Origin: Synergistaceae bacterium UBA6083
GTDB taxonomy: Bacteria; Synergistota; Synergistia; Synergistales; 79-D21
Direction of reading: 5' to 3'
DNA length: 43,934 nt
Assembly (NCBI GenBank): GCA_002436015.1
Contig: DIXJ01000010.1
Coordinates: forward strand, 1 to 43,934
Position numbers and translations under genes: made by a program
Shown here: positions 24,585-32,818 of the stretch, in pieces
How the letters are laid out: every line of letters begins with the position of its first letter
How positions within the stretch are numbered: position 1 is the first letter of the stretch
The notes under the pieces: model-generated
What the model saw: only the letters and a program-made list of their open reading frames with translations
What the model was told of the DNA's origin: nothing
Database searches by the model: none

Positions 24585-25454
24585 ATTTCTCCGGTCCAGT
24601 TCCCACATGGTGTCGCGCATCTTTTTCCGGATCGGGTTCTGGATGACCCCGAAGCCCGCCCCGGGGGTGAAGGTCATCTCGCCGAAGAAAATCCTGTCCT
24701 CGATGCCGTACAAGTCAACCCGGACAAAGTCGATTCCCCGGGAAAGCTCCCGCGCGATCTCCACCATTTTCTCCCAGTTCCCCGGCCGCACGCGCGCCTC
24801 CTCCATCTCGGGGGAGAGGTTGCCCTCAAGGGGTTTCCAGTCTCGGTCGTACTGTCCCTTGTGAAGGCCATCGGGAGAGGTAAGGCAGATGGCGAAGTCG
24901 AATCCCTTCGAGCCGTTGTAGCAGAAGATGTCGTAGTTCCAGGGCAGTTGCCCCTCGTCGGAAAGCAGTTCTTCGATGACGATCCGCGGCTGGGCGTAAT
25001 CGTAATGGGCTTCGCCGAATTTCCTGGAGTATCTCTTTCGAAGCTTGCGGTTGAAGTACCGGATCGTGTGGTGTCGGTCCATTTTCTTCCTGTCGAAGAC
25101 GATCTCGTTCCATTTGCAGGCATTCGACACCTTGATAACGAAGCTTTCCGGAAGTTCGTCGAGGATTTTTTCGTCCAGCCGGTCATGGACACCAAGAAGG
25201 GGGACCAAAACCTCTTTCCCCACTCGTTCCCTGACGTAATCCCGGACGAGAAACTTGTCGGCCAGCCTTCCATAAAATTCATGGTTGCCGTAAAGCTTTC
25301 GGAACTGGGACTTCTCGCCGTAAGTGGTAGGGTTTTCGAAATTTCCCTCGACTCCCCAGCATTTCACGAAGAGTTTTTGGATCTTTTCCCTCTGGCGCCA
25401 GAACTTCAGGGCTCGGCCCTGCCGCTCGATCCAGCTCCAGGAACCCCCCCTCAT
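24537..25454 (-). CDS. TupA-like ATP-grasp protein, copy 1
   Basis: A 305-residue member of the same family and the most diverged of the three over its first 60 residues (RGGSWSWIERQGRALKFW opening). Conserved patterns: YGNHEFYGRLADKFLVRDYV, LPESFVIKVSNACKWNEIV, RIVIEELLSDEGQLPWNYDI, FVRVDLYGIEDRIFFGEMTF, then the shared RRNPMLYRDPADVRAGKV tail. Its ATG overlaps the stop of the GAF protein gene (ATGA), so the two are translationally coupled. Three paralogues in a row suggest successive or alternative additions to one polymer, which is inference. Confidence 0.82.
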   Translation of the reverse strand: MRGGSWSWIERQGRALKFWRQREKIQKLFVKCWGVEGNFENPTTYGEKSQFRKLYGNHEFYGRLADKFLVRDYVRERVGKEVLVPLLGVHDRLDEKILDELPESFVIKVSNACKWNEIVFDRKKMDRHHTIRYFNRKLRKRYSRKFGEAHYDYAQPRIVIEELLSDEGQLPWNYDIFCYNGSKGFDFAICLTSPDGLHKGQYDRDWKPLEGNLSPEMEEARVRPGNWEKMVEIARELSRGIDFVRVDLYGIEDRIFFGEMTFTPGAGFGVIQNPIRKKMRDTMWELDRRNPMLYRDPADVRAGKV

Positions 25455-26470
25455 GGCTTGGTTGCGGAAATTTCGCCGCGGTGCAGGGCCTCCCGGCGCA
25501 ACAGGTGGACGCCGTGGGAAAGTTCTCCCGCCACCTGGGTGAAGTAGGCGATCTCGGTAGTGCCGAAGGCTCCGGGTTCTGCCGAGTAGAGGCAGAGGAT
25601 TCCCCGGAAGTCCGAAGTTGATTTGAGCGGGAGGAGAAGCACGGAGCGGTAGCCGCGCCGAAGGGCTTCCTCGACGCGGAAAAACTCGACGGAAGGGGCT
25701 TCAAGGTCCTGGACGGCGACCGGTTCCCCGGTTGAAATGACCTTGTGGGCGAGGCTTTTCGGGTATCGGCGTTCCCACGATTTAAGCCTGAACCGGGTCA
25801 GGTAGTTCCGCTCGTACCCGGCGTGCCCCGCCGGGACGAGTCTTTCCAAGCCATCCGCCTCTTTCTGCACGAAACCGGCCCAGGCCATCCGCAATCCCAT
25901 CCTTTTCACCAGGATCCGGCAGAAATCCCTGATGTAGACACGTTCGTCCTCCAGGATGAAGAGAAGGCGGTTGCACTCGCTCATGGCCTGCATGGCCGTG
26001 TAAGCGGCCTTCTGGCTGTCCTTGAGCTTGAGGTAGGCGGTGCGCTGGAGGGTGAGGTCGGCCTTTGCGTCCTCCAGCTCGAACTCGAGGTTCGCCCGCG
26101 CGTGGGCCTGTTCGACGGTCCAGGACAGGGTTTCGGCCAGCGTTTTTGGGTCTGCCAGGTCTCGCGGCCCGAGCACGGCTTCCGCTCCCTCCCGGCGGAA
26201 AACAGCCAGATGGCACGCTGCGGGTTCTTTTGCCAGGACCAGGAGGGGAAGGCCGGGGTGGGATGTTTTAAGGGCGGCAAGGCAGGATTCCCCTGTCGCG
26301 GGGTGAATACGGTCGTCGAGAACGGCAACCTGGAAAGATCCCGTTTTCAGGAGTTCCCCGGCTTCTTCAAGTGATTCCGCGCGGACGAGTTCCCAGTGGG
26401 GCAGCTCGGGAAAACGGCTGGAGGGTCCGGGTCCAAGGAGCAGGGCGCGCAAGTTTGGCAACGACTCCAT
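25451..26470 (-). CDS. Receiver-like plus GAF domain signalling protein
   Basis: A 339-residue cytoplasmic protein. Residues 1-110 resemble a response-regulator receiver fold (VAVLDDRI with Asp52/53 at the phosphoacceptor strand, LPLLVLAKE), though degenerate. Residues about 112-165 are charged and likely coiled coil. Residues about 165-330 form a GAF sensor domain (FCRILVKRMGLRMAWAGFVQ, RSVLLLPLKS, GILCLYSAE). No output domain (HTH, kinase, GGDEF) follows, so it may act by protein contact. I start it at ATG 26470 after CAGGAGG rather than at an upstream ATG. It is the first gene of the ATP-grasp/glycosyltransferase operon and overlaps the next gene by four bases, suggesting it regulates or assembles that system. 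Confidence 0.75.
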   Translation of the reverse strand: MESLPNLRALLLGPGPSSRFPELPHWELVRAESLEEAGELLKTGSFQVAVLDDRIHPATGESCLAALKTSHPGLPLLVLAKEPAACHLAVFRREGAEAVLGPRDLADPKTLAETLSWTVEQAHARANLEFELEDAKADLTLQRTAYLKLKDSQKAAYTAMQAMSECNRLLFILEDERVYIRDFCRILVKRMGLRMAWAGFVQKEADGLERLVPAGHAGYERNYLTRFRLKSWERRYPKSLAHKVISTGEPVAVQDLEAPSVEFFRVEEALRRGYRSVLLLPLKSTSDFRGILCLYSAEPGAFGTTEIAYFTQVAGELSHGVHLLRREALHRGEISATKP

Positions 26471-26569
26471 CGGGTGACCTCCTGGCATCGGCGGAATGAT
26501 GATCTTGATCATGATTTCATTTTACCATTGACGGAAAGTTTCAAGTGCCGAACTACGAAAGCCGAGAAT

Positions 26570-26594
26570 GGGGTCAGATTCAAGGTCTGTCCCC
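26570..26594. repeat. Remnant of the GGGGTCAGACC palindromic element
   Basis: GGGGTCAGA and TCTGTCCCC face each other with only seven bases between. This resembles the two ends of the family element joined by deletion of the centre. It lies between the divergent GAF protein gene and the second autotransporter. Confidence 0.5.
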
Positions 26595-26657
26595 ACTTAT
26601 TTCGGAACTGTGTTTTATTCCAACAACTAGTTTAAGAAATAGGCAATACTCTAATGA

Positions 26658-26686
26658 TTGACAGCAAAACAACATGAGAATAGGCT
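26658..26686 (+). promoter_or_regulatory. Promoter for the second autotransporter
   Basis: A perfect TTGACA at 26658-26663, a 17-base spacer and TAGGCT at 26681-26686 (weak -10). The start near 26693 would give a leader of about 46 bases. Confidence 0.5.
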
Positions 26687-26738
26687 AACATTGGCGGTTT
26701 GATTTCGGGTGATCCCTGCCAGGAAAGAGGTGTGTTGG

Positions 26739-29700
26739 ATGAGAAGGGCTCAGAGGCTTTTTTTAGCGGGGTTGTTGCTCTGCCTTGTTTTCGCCGCTCC
26801 GGGGATGGCCGATACCATCAACGCATCGGGCGACACGCTCGTCAACACGACCCTGACGGGCGGGAATTGCCTGAACTTCGGAACGATCACCACGACCTCG
26901 GACGACCGTTACGGGATTTACAGCCCAACGTACCTGATCGTCAACGGAGAGAACGGGGTGATCGAGACGTATGGGCTCCGGGCCTGGGGCATGTTTGCCG
27001 AGGACGAGTCCACGGCCTGGAACCTGGGGGCTTTTTCCATCGAGACCTGGGGGGATGACGCCCACGGCATGGTGGCCTCCGGCGACTCGGAGGCGGAAAA
27101 CTGGGGGTCGATCACGACCCACGGGGAGAATGCCTACGGGATGTTCGCCACGGCCAGTTCGGACCTGGTCAACCACGGCTCGATCGTCACGAACGGCGTC
27201 TGGGGCCTCGGCATGAACGCCGCCTACGGCTCGAGCGCCTTCAACGACGGGTCCATCTCGACGGCGAGCGCGGATGCCGTCGGAATCCTGGTGACGCTGG
27301 ACTCGACGGGCGAAAACACCGGCACCATTGCAACGAGCGGGGACGGGGCCCACGGCATGTCGGCCTCCTGGAACTCGACGGTGGAGAACTCGGGCAGTAT
27401 CGCCACGAGTGGCGACTACGCCCGGGGGATGACGGCATCGGTAGGTTCCTCCGCAGACAACTCGGGTTCCATCGCGACGAGCGGCAGACTCGCGACCGGC
27501 ATGTCGGCCGCGACCAGTTCCACGGCGACAAACAGCGGCACGATCATGACGAGCGGCAATGACGCCGTCGGCATGCTCGCGGACGGCATGTCGTGGATCT
27601 GGAACACATCAAGCGGAAGCATCGTGACCTACGGCGAGGACGGCCACGGCATGTTTGCTACCTTCGGTTCCTCCGCGGACAACGCGGGTTCCATCGAGAC
27701 AAACGGCACGTCGGCGCTGGGCATGGGCGCGACGGCCTTCTCCTACGCGGTGAACTCCGGTTCCATCGCAACCTACGGGAACGGGTCCCACGGGATGTTC
27801 GCCGATTTCGAATCGGTGATTTCGAACGTCGGGGCGGATTCCATCGTCACCTGGGGCGACAACGCCCACGGGATGTTCGCCAAGGGCGAGTCCAGCGCGG
27901 ACAACTCCGGATCCATCACGACCCACGGGGAGGGTGCCTACGGCATGCTGGCCGAGGACGGATCGGACGTCGAGAACTACGCCGGCGGAACGATCGTCAC
28001 GACCATGACGGGGTCAATCGGGATGGTCGCCTCGGACGATTCCCGCGCGAGCAACGCCGGGAGCATCTCGACCGCTTCTTCCGGTAGTCACGGCATGGCG
28101 GTCCTGCACAGTTCCGAGGCCTACAATTACGGGTCGATCGTGACGAACGGTGAATCCGCCTACGGCATGTACGCCGCGGACGGATCGGAGGCGACGAACA
28201 GCGGCATGGGGAGCATCGAGACCTTCGGCATGTGGGGGGACGGGATGGTGGCCGTCGTTTCCTCGGACGTGGCCAACTACGGGGACATCGTGACACACGA
28301 GAGCCAGGCCTACGGCATGGCGGCATTCTCACACTCGACGGCGGACAACACCGCTACCGGAAGCATCGTCACGAGCGGCTACCAGGCCTTGGGGATGTAC
28401 GGGGAAAACGGGTCGGAGCTCCTGAACTCGGGGACGATCGTCACGAGCGGAGACTTCTCGTATGGAATGCACGCCAACAGCGTCTCCTCCGCCGTCAGTT
28501 CGGGAGACATCACGACCCACGGGCTGCGCGGCTACGGCATGTTTGCCACCCTCGACTCGACGGCCTCCAACCTGGGTGCGGATTCCATCGTGACCTGGGG
28601 GGAGAGCGCCTACGGGATGGCGGCGTTTGACACCTCGAGCGCGGACAACTCGGGCTCGATCACGACCCACGGCGACAAGGCGACCGGCATGTACGCCCAC
28701 ATCTCCTCTTATGCCGAGAACAGCGGGTCCATCACGACCTACGGGGCAGGGGCCGCAGGGATGAGAGCGGACGAAGCCTCATCCCTGCTGAACTCGGGAA
28801 CCATCCTGACAAGCGGGGTCGGTGCTTACGGGATGGATGTCGTGGAATCCAGCGACGCCGTGAACACGGGGACGATCACGACGACCGGGGCGGACGCCCA
28901 CGCGGTGCGGGTCGACTTCGGCGGCGTCTTCACGAACAGCGGGACGCTGGACAGCCTGCAGGGCTACGCGGTTTCGGCGACGGACCAAAGCCACGTGACG
29001 CTGCTGGACGGAACGGTGCTGGCGGGAAATCGCGCCCTGGTTGGCGACGAAACTTCGAGCCTGGACGTGGTGATGGATGGCAGCCTCTCGGCACAGGTGG
29101 TCGGGTTTGGTTTCTTCTCCAAGGACGGCACGGGGTGGATGACCGTGGAGGACGGTTCCGTGGCCTGGAGCACCTACCTGAAGGGCGGAACGCTGGAAAT
29201 TGAGGCGGGAACCCAGTTCATGTCCCTCGGCTACTTCCAGGACCCGGGCACGACGCTTTACATGACCGCGGATCCGGACACCACGCCGCTCTACGTGGGC
29301 GCCATCGCCGATATCTCCGGCCTGCACGTGGTGGACCTCAGCGGTGCGACCCTGCCGGGCATCTACACCTACATCGACGCGGGGAGTTACATCGACAACT
29401 TCGACACCGAGTTCACGGATTTCGACCCGCTGTACGACCCGTACATGCCGGCCTGGTACAGCGAGGGTGGCCGGGAGTACTACAGGGGGATGATCTCCTA
29501 CGGCTTCTCGGAGCAGGCACTGGGGCTGGTCTCGGCTATCCAGGACTGGTCGATGCTGCGGTGGGTCATGGGCAATCACATGGCCGACGTGGCTGACGGG
29601 CTGGTCGACCTGGAGGACGGAACTCGGCATTTCCACTTCCAGGGACTTTATGGCAAGACGGAGCGCGACCCCTCGGGAGGCAGTGCCGCGGGATTCGACG

Positions 29701-30446
29701 CGACGCAGACGGGCGTGAGCCTTGGGTTCGACCAGAAGGTGAACGAGCAGACCGCCTGGGGATTCTATGCCGGCTACACGAAAAACGAGCTGGACATCAC
29801 CCATGTCGCCCCGGCTGCGGATGACTGGGAGAACCAGGAGAGCTGGCACTTCGGCGGCTACGTGAGCTGGAGGACGGGCAACTGGATCCTGACAAACGCG
29901 CTGACGTACCGGACCACGGATCACGAGACCTGGCGGAACCAATTGGGCGGGGCCGCCACGGCGAAGTTCGACAGTTGGTCGGTGACGAACGACTTCCGGG
30001 CGGGCTACGTGGTGAAGGAGATCGACGAGAACTGCAACTGGCAGGTCGTGCCGGAGATGGGTTTCAACTTCGGCTACCTGAGCCGGGACGGGTACACGGA
30101 GGAAAACGGGTTCACCTACGAGGATTTCGACACGACGGTGTGGGAGAGCGTGCTGGGGGTCCGCTTCCGTGGGGAGTTTGCCCGGGACGACGGCTCGAAG
30201 TGGGTGCCGCAGCTCCGGGTATCCTGGGTGCACCTGCTGAGCGGGGACGACGTGACGGTGGCCCAGGGCTGGGGCGGTGACTGGCACACCTACACGGAAG
30301 TCCTGGACGACGACTACTTCGTGGTGGACCTGGGGGTTTCGCTTTACACCGCAGGGGACACCGAGATCTCGCTCAACTACAACGGCCGCTTCGGCGACAA
30401 CAGCGACTCCCACGGCGCCTGGCTCCGCTTCATGAAGAAGTTCTAA
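26739..30446 (+). CDS. Second repeat autotransporter, paralogue of the 2755-residue protein
   Basis: A 1235-residue surface protein. The start ATG at 26739 follows AGAGGTG; the signal peptide is MRRAQRLFLAGLLLCLVFA with cleavage after GMA. The mature N-terminus (TLVNTTLTGGN) matches the larger paralogue (TLYNTTLTGGN). About 28 passenger repeats of 24 residues with the central Gly-Met follow (residues about 60-740), then the same GTLDSLQGYA/LLDGTVLAG linker and a C-terminal autotransporter barrel (residues about 963-1235) very similar to the first, ending in Phe. The passenger is about one third as long as that of the paralogue. It has the same orientation and probably the same adhesin or surface-layer role. 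Its stop codon lies inside a 20-bp direct repeat tied to the palindromic element. Confidence 0.92.
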   Translation: MRRAQRLFLAGLLLCLVFAAPGMADTINASGDTLVNTTLTGGNCLNFGTITTTSDDRYGIYSPTYLIVNGENGVIETYGLRAWGMFAEDESTAWNLGAFSIETWGDDAHGMVASGDSEAENWGSITTHGENAYGMFATASSDLVNHGSIVTNGVWGLGMNAAYGSSAFNDGSISTASADAVGILVTLDSTGENTGTIATSGDGAHGMSASWNSTVENSGSIATSGDYARGMTASVGSSADNSGSIATSGRLATGMSAATSSTATNSGTIMTSGNDAVGMLADGMSWIWNTSSGSIVTYGEDGHGMFATFGSSADNAGSIETNGTSALGMGATAFSYAVNSGSIATYGNGSHGMFADFESVISNVGADSIVTWGDNAHGMFAKGESSADNSGSITTHGEGAYGMLAEDGSDVENYAGGTIVTTMTGSIGMVASDDSRASNAGSISTASSGSHGMAVLHSSEAYNYGSIVTNGESAYGMYAADGSEATNSGMGSIETFGMWGDGMVAVVSSDVANYGDIVTHESQAYGMAAFSHSTADNTATGSIVTSGYQALGMYGENGSELLNSGTIVTSGDFSYGMHANSVSSAVSSGDITTHGLRGYGMFATLDSTASNLGADSIVTWGESAYGMAAFDTSSADNSGSITTHGDKATGMYAHISSYAENSGSITTYGAGAAGMRADEASSLLNSGTILTSGVGAYGMDVVESSDAVNTGTITTTGADAHAVRVDFGGVFTNSGTLDSLQGYAVSATDQSHVTLLDGTVLAGNRALVGDETSSLDVVMDGSLSAQVVGFGFFSKDGTGWMTVEDGSVAWSTYLKGGTLEIEAGTQFMSLGYFQDPGTTLYMTADPDTTPLYVGAIADISGLHVVDLSGATLPGIYTYIDAGSYIDNFDTEFTDFDPLYDPYMPAWYSEGGREYYRGMISYGFSEQALGLVSAIQDWSMLRWVMGNHMADVADGLVDLEDGTRHFHFQGLYGKTERDPSGGSAAGFDATQTGVSLGFDQKVNEQTAWGFYAGYTKNELDITHVAPAADDWENQESWHFGGYVSWRTGNWILTNALTYRTTDHETWRNQLGGAATAKFDSWSVTNDFRAGYVVKEIDENCNWQVVPEMGFNFGYLSRDGYTEENGFTYEDFDTTVWESVLGVRFRGEFARDDGSKWVPQLRVSWVHLLSGDDVTVAQGWGGDWHTYTEVLDDDYFVVDLGVSLYTAGDTEISLNYNGRFGDNSDSHGAWLRFMKKF
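26900..28960 (+). repeat. Coding tandem repeats of the second autotransporter
   Basis: About 28 degenerate 72-bp units with one Gly-Met codon pair per unit, the same type as in the gene at 11301. Confidence 0.8.
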
Positions 30447-30549
30447 GTCCTGGGGTCAGACCTCATCTATAGTAGAGATGTCCAAATAAATGAACCCGGG
30501 TCACCTCCCGGGTTCAAGGGGACGGCGTGTAAGTCCTGGGGTCAGACCT
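30444..30549. repeat. 20-bp direct repeat around the autotransporter stop codon
   Basis: The 20 bases 30444-30463, which begin with the TAA stop of the second autotransporter, recur exactly at 30530-30549, 86 bp downstream. Between them lies a 9-bp stem hairpin (GAACCCGGG/CCCGGGTTC, 30492-30515) with no U-tract on the plus strand. It looks like a local duplication of an element end with its flank. Confidence 0.75.
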
Positions 30550-30660
30550 TGATTTCGACCGTATGTGTCCAATATGAAACGGTGATCGCATGAGTTAAGG
30601 GGTTTCCCGGCCGGGAAGCCCCTTATTGTATACTTATGGTCGAAATCAAGGTCTGACCCC
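30538..30660. mobile_element. Palindromic MITE/REP-like element, copy at 30.6 kb
   Basis: Left end GGGGTCAGACCTTGATTTCG, right end its reverse complement, ending GGTCTGACCCC at 30660; about 123 bp in all. Inside, a 14-bp stem hairpin (30597-30624) may act as a terminator for the converging autotransporter and lysK transcripts. There is no coding capacity. It ends in the lysK coding sequence. Confidence 0.7.
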
Positions 30661-31704
30661 AATGTTTTGGAACATGGCCGAGAGGACGCGGATGGAGCGG
30701 GCGTATTCGTCGAGGTCGAGGCGTTCTTCGTTCGTATGGTCGAGGCGGGAGTCGCCGGGGCCATAGGCGGCCATGGGGCAGTTCCAGGCGCCGGCGTAGT
30801 TGAAGTCGGCGGTTCCGCCCTTGGCGAGGAGGCGCGGGCTAAGCCCCTGCTCCCGGATGGCCACGCGGAGGGCCCGGATCACGGGGTTGGTGCGCTCGGT
30901 GGCATGGGCGGGCACGGAGGAGACGAGAGAAGCCGATGCCCCGCGGGACGCGGCCATTTCGGCGCAGAGGCGGAATACGTCCTCAGGCAGGGATCCCAGG
31001 GGGAGGCGGATGTCAAGCTGGATCTCAGCGGTGCGACTGCCTTCCTCCGAGCCCGACATGGAGAGGACGTTGGCCCCCATTCGCTCGATGACGGGTTTTG
31101 CGGGGTCGTCCCGTCGGTCGACTTCCCCCAGGATGTCGGCGGCGGCCCGGAGGCAGGCCGTGATGGGGCTCGTCCCGGCGCTGCGATGGGAACCGGTGTC
31201 CCCGGCGGACAGGCTCAACTGCAGGAAGCCCCGGTAGGCGAGGGTGATGCCGTCCGTTCCCGAGGGTTCCCCCACGAGGCAGGCGGCCGGAGCGTGCAGG
31301 GGGATTCTAAACCGCGCCCCGCGGGAGTCGGTTTCCTCGCACACCGCCGCCACGAGGGTGAGTCGCCACCCCGGGGGAATCTCCGCGGCCCCGCCTGCGA
31401 CGGCGAAGGCGCACAGGGGACCCCTGGCGTCGACGCTTCCCCGCCCCCAGAGGGTGTTCCCCTCGATCCGCACAACAGGACCCCCGGGCACGGTGTCGAT
31501 GTGCCCCAGCAGGAGGAACTCACTGGGGCCGCTTCCCCTGCCGGCGATCACGTTCCCGGCCTCGTCGACCGAGACGCTTTCCCAGCCCAGGCCGGGCAGC
31601 CGCGAGGCGAAAAGCTGTACTGCGGCGGCCTCCTGCCCGCTCGGGCCCGGGGTGGAGACGAGGTCGAACAGCAGGTCCAGGGCCGGGTCACGCAGGATTT
31701 CCAA
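30646..31704 (-). CDS. lysK: LysW-aminoacid hydrolase LysK (M20 family)
   Basis: A 352-residue M20-type metallohydrolase that releases the finished lysine or ornithine from the LysW carrier, the last step of the pathway. Metal and catalytic patterns: LLLGHIDTVPG (His, Asp), WGRGSVDARGPL, VCEETDSRGARF (catalytic Glu pair), CLVGEPSG and a C-terminal YGPGDSRLDHTNEERLDLDE with the last His. It starts at ATG 31704, overlapping the end of lysJ by 17 bases. The final residues (GVRP) and stop are encoded by the end of the palindromic element at 30538-30660, so the native C-terminus may have been replaced. It is the last gene of the lysW-to-lysK run. Confidence 0.88.
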   Translation of the reverse strand: MEILRDPALDLLFDLVSTPGPSGQEAAAVQLFASRLPGLGWESVSVDEAGNVIAGRGSGPSEFLLLGHIDTVPGGPVVRIEGNTLWGRGSVDARGPLCAFAVAGGAAEIPPGWRLTLVAAVCEETDSRGARFRIPLHAPAACLVGEPSGTDGITLAYRGFLQLSLSAGDTGSHRSAGTSPITACLRAAADILGEVDRRDDPAKPVIERMGANVLSMSGSEEGSRTAEIQLDIRLPLGSLPEDVFRLCAEMAASRGASASLVSSVPAHATERTNPVIRALRVAIREQGLSPRLLAKGGTADFNYAGAWNCPMAAYGPGDSRLDHTNEERLDLDEYARSIRVLSAMFQNIGVRP

Positions 31705-32818
31705 CGGCCAGGACCTCCTCGAAGGATTGGGCCACCCTCTCGAAATGAGCCGGTTCGGCGGCGAAGGATGGGAGGAAGCGCACCACGTTCGGGCCGGCGG
31801 GCAGGGCCAGGACGCCCCGTTCCTGGAGGGCCCTCACGACAGGGGCGGAGCGCCCCTCCACCTCCACGCCCACGAGAAGCCCGAGCCCCCGGACTTCCTT
31901 GACGGAAGGGGAGTCGATGGCTTCAAGCCGGGCCCGGAAGGCGGTCCCGAGTTCCCGGGCCTGACCGCACAGGTTTTCCCCGGTCACCAGGGCGAGGGCC
32001 TCGTGGGCGACCCGGCAGACCAGGGGGTTTCCGCCGTAGGTGGATCCGTGGGTTCCCTGGGGGAAGTCCCCGAGGCTTCCCTTCCAGATCGTCACGCCGA
32101 CGGGGAGGCCGCCGGCCACCCCCTTCGCCATGCAGACGATGTCGGAGGCCAGGCCCGCGAGGGAACTGGCGAGCATCGCCCCGCACCGGCCGAAGCCGCT
32201 CTGGACCTCGTCGGCCACGAGCAGGGCCCCGGCTTCGCGGCAGGCGTCCGAAACCTGCAGGCCCAGCGCGGGATCCATGGGATGGACGCCCCCTTCTCCC
32301 TGGACGGGTTCGACGAAGACCGCGGCAACGGTGTCGTCGATGGCCGAGGCGAGGTTTTCCGGGGTGTGGTGTTCCACGTCGAAGAGCAGGGACTGGAACG
32401 GGCGCCGGTAGTGCGGATTGAAGGTCAGGCTGAGCGCCCCTGCCGTCCGTCCGTGAAAGGCGCGGCGCAGGGCCAGGATCCGGCGCCGGCCGGGCCGGAA
32501 GAGGGCGACGAGCTTGAGGGCGGTTTCGATGGCCTCGGTGCCGCTGTTGCAGAGGTAGGCCTTCCCATCGGGGAGCAGGCTCCCGAGCTTCTCCATGAGG
32601 TCGCTGCGAAAGCCGTCGTCGAAGCCCATCCCGATGGTCCAGGGCCGGGCCGAGCCTTCCGACAGGGCGGCACCCAGGCGGGGGTGGCAATGGCCGAAGA
32701 GGGCCGACCCGTGGGCGGTGAAGAAATCAACGTATTCCTTTCCAGTGGTGTCGGTGACGAGCCCTCCGCGTCCCGAGGCGACGGCTAGACCGCGGCTTCC
32801 GTAAAGGCAGCTTGGCAT
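31688..32818 (-). CDS. lysJ: LysW-aminoacid semialdehyde aminotransferase LysJ (class III, PLP)
   Basis: A 376-residue PLP-dependent class III aminotransferase (acetylornithine aminotransferase relative) that converts the carrier-bound semialdehyde to the amine using glutamate. Visible motifs: YLCNSGTEAIETALKLV (phosphate cup), FHGRTAGALSLT, FVEPVQGEGGV, LLVADEVQSGFGR, and the PLP lysine in CMAKGVAGGLPVG, then HGSTYGGNPL. The ATG at 32818 follows AAGGGAG and lies inside the 3' end of lysZ (34-base overlap). Its position between lysZ and lysK and the LysW gene upstream favour LysJ over ArgD. Confidence 0.88.
   Translation of the reverse strand: MPSCLYGSRGLAVASGRGGLVTDTTGKEYVDFFTAHGSALFGHCHPRLGAALSEGSARPWTIGMGFDDGFRSDLMEKLGSLLPDGKAYLCNSGTEAIETALKLVALFRPGRRRILALRRAFHGRTAGALSLTFNPHYRRPFQSLLFDVEHHTPENLASAIDDTVAAVFVEPVQGEGGVHPMDPALGLQVSDACREAGALLVADEVQSGFGRCGAMLASSLAGLASDIVCMAKGVAGGLPVGVTIWKGSLGDFPQGTHGSTYGGNPLVCRVAHEALALVTGENLCGQARELGTAFRARLEAIDSPSVKEVRGLGLLVGVEVEGRSAPVVRALQERGVLALPAGPNVVRFLPSFAAEPAHFERVAQSFEEVLAVGNPA

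Noticed and set aside
24252..25547. 431-codon plus-strand open frame opposite the ATP-grasp genes
   Set aside because: It mirrors the minus-strand ATP-grasp genes in a shadow frame; the minus-strand genes have family motifs, ribosome sites and operon spacing.
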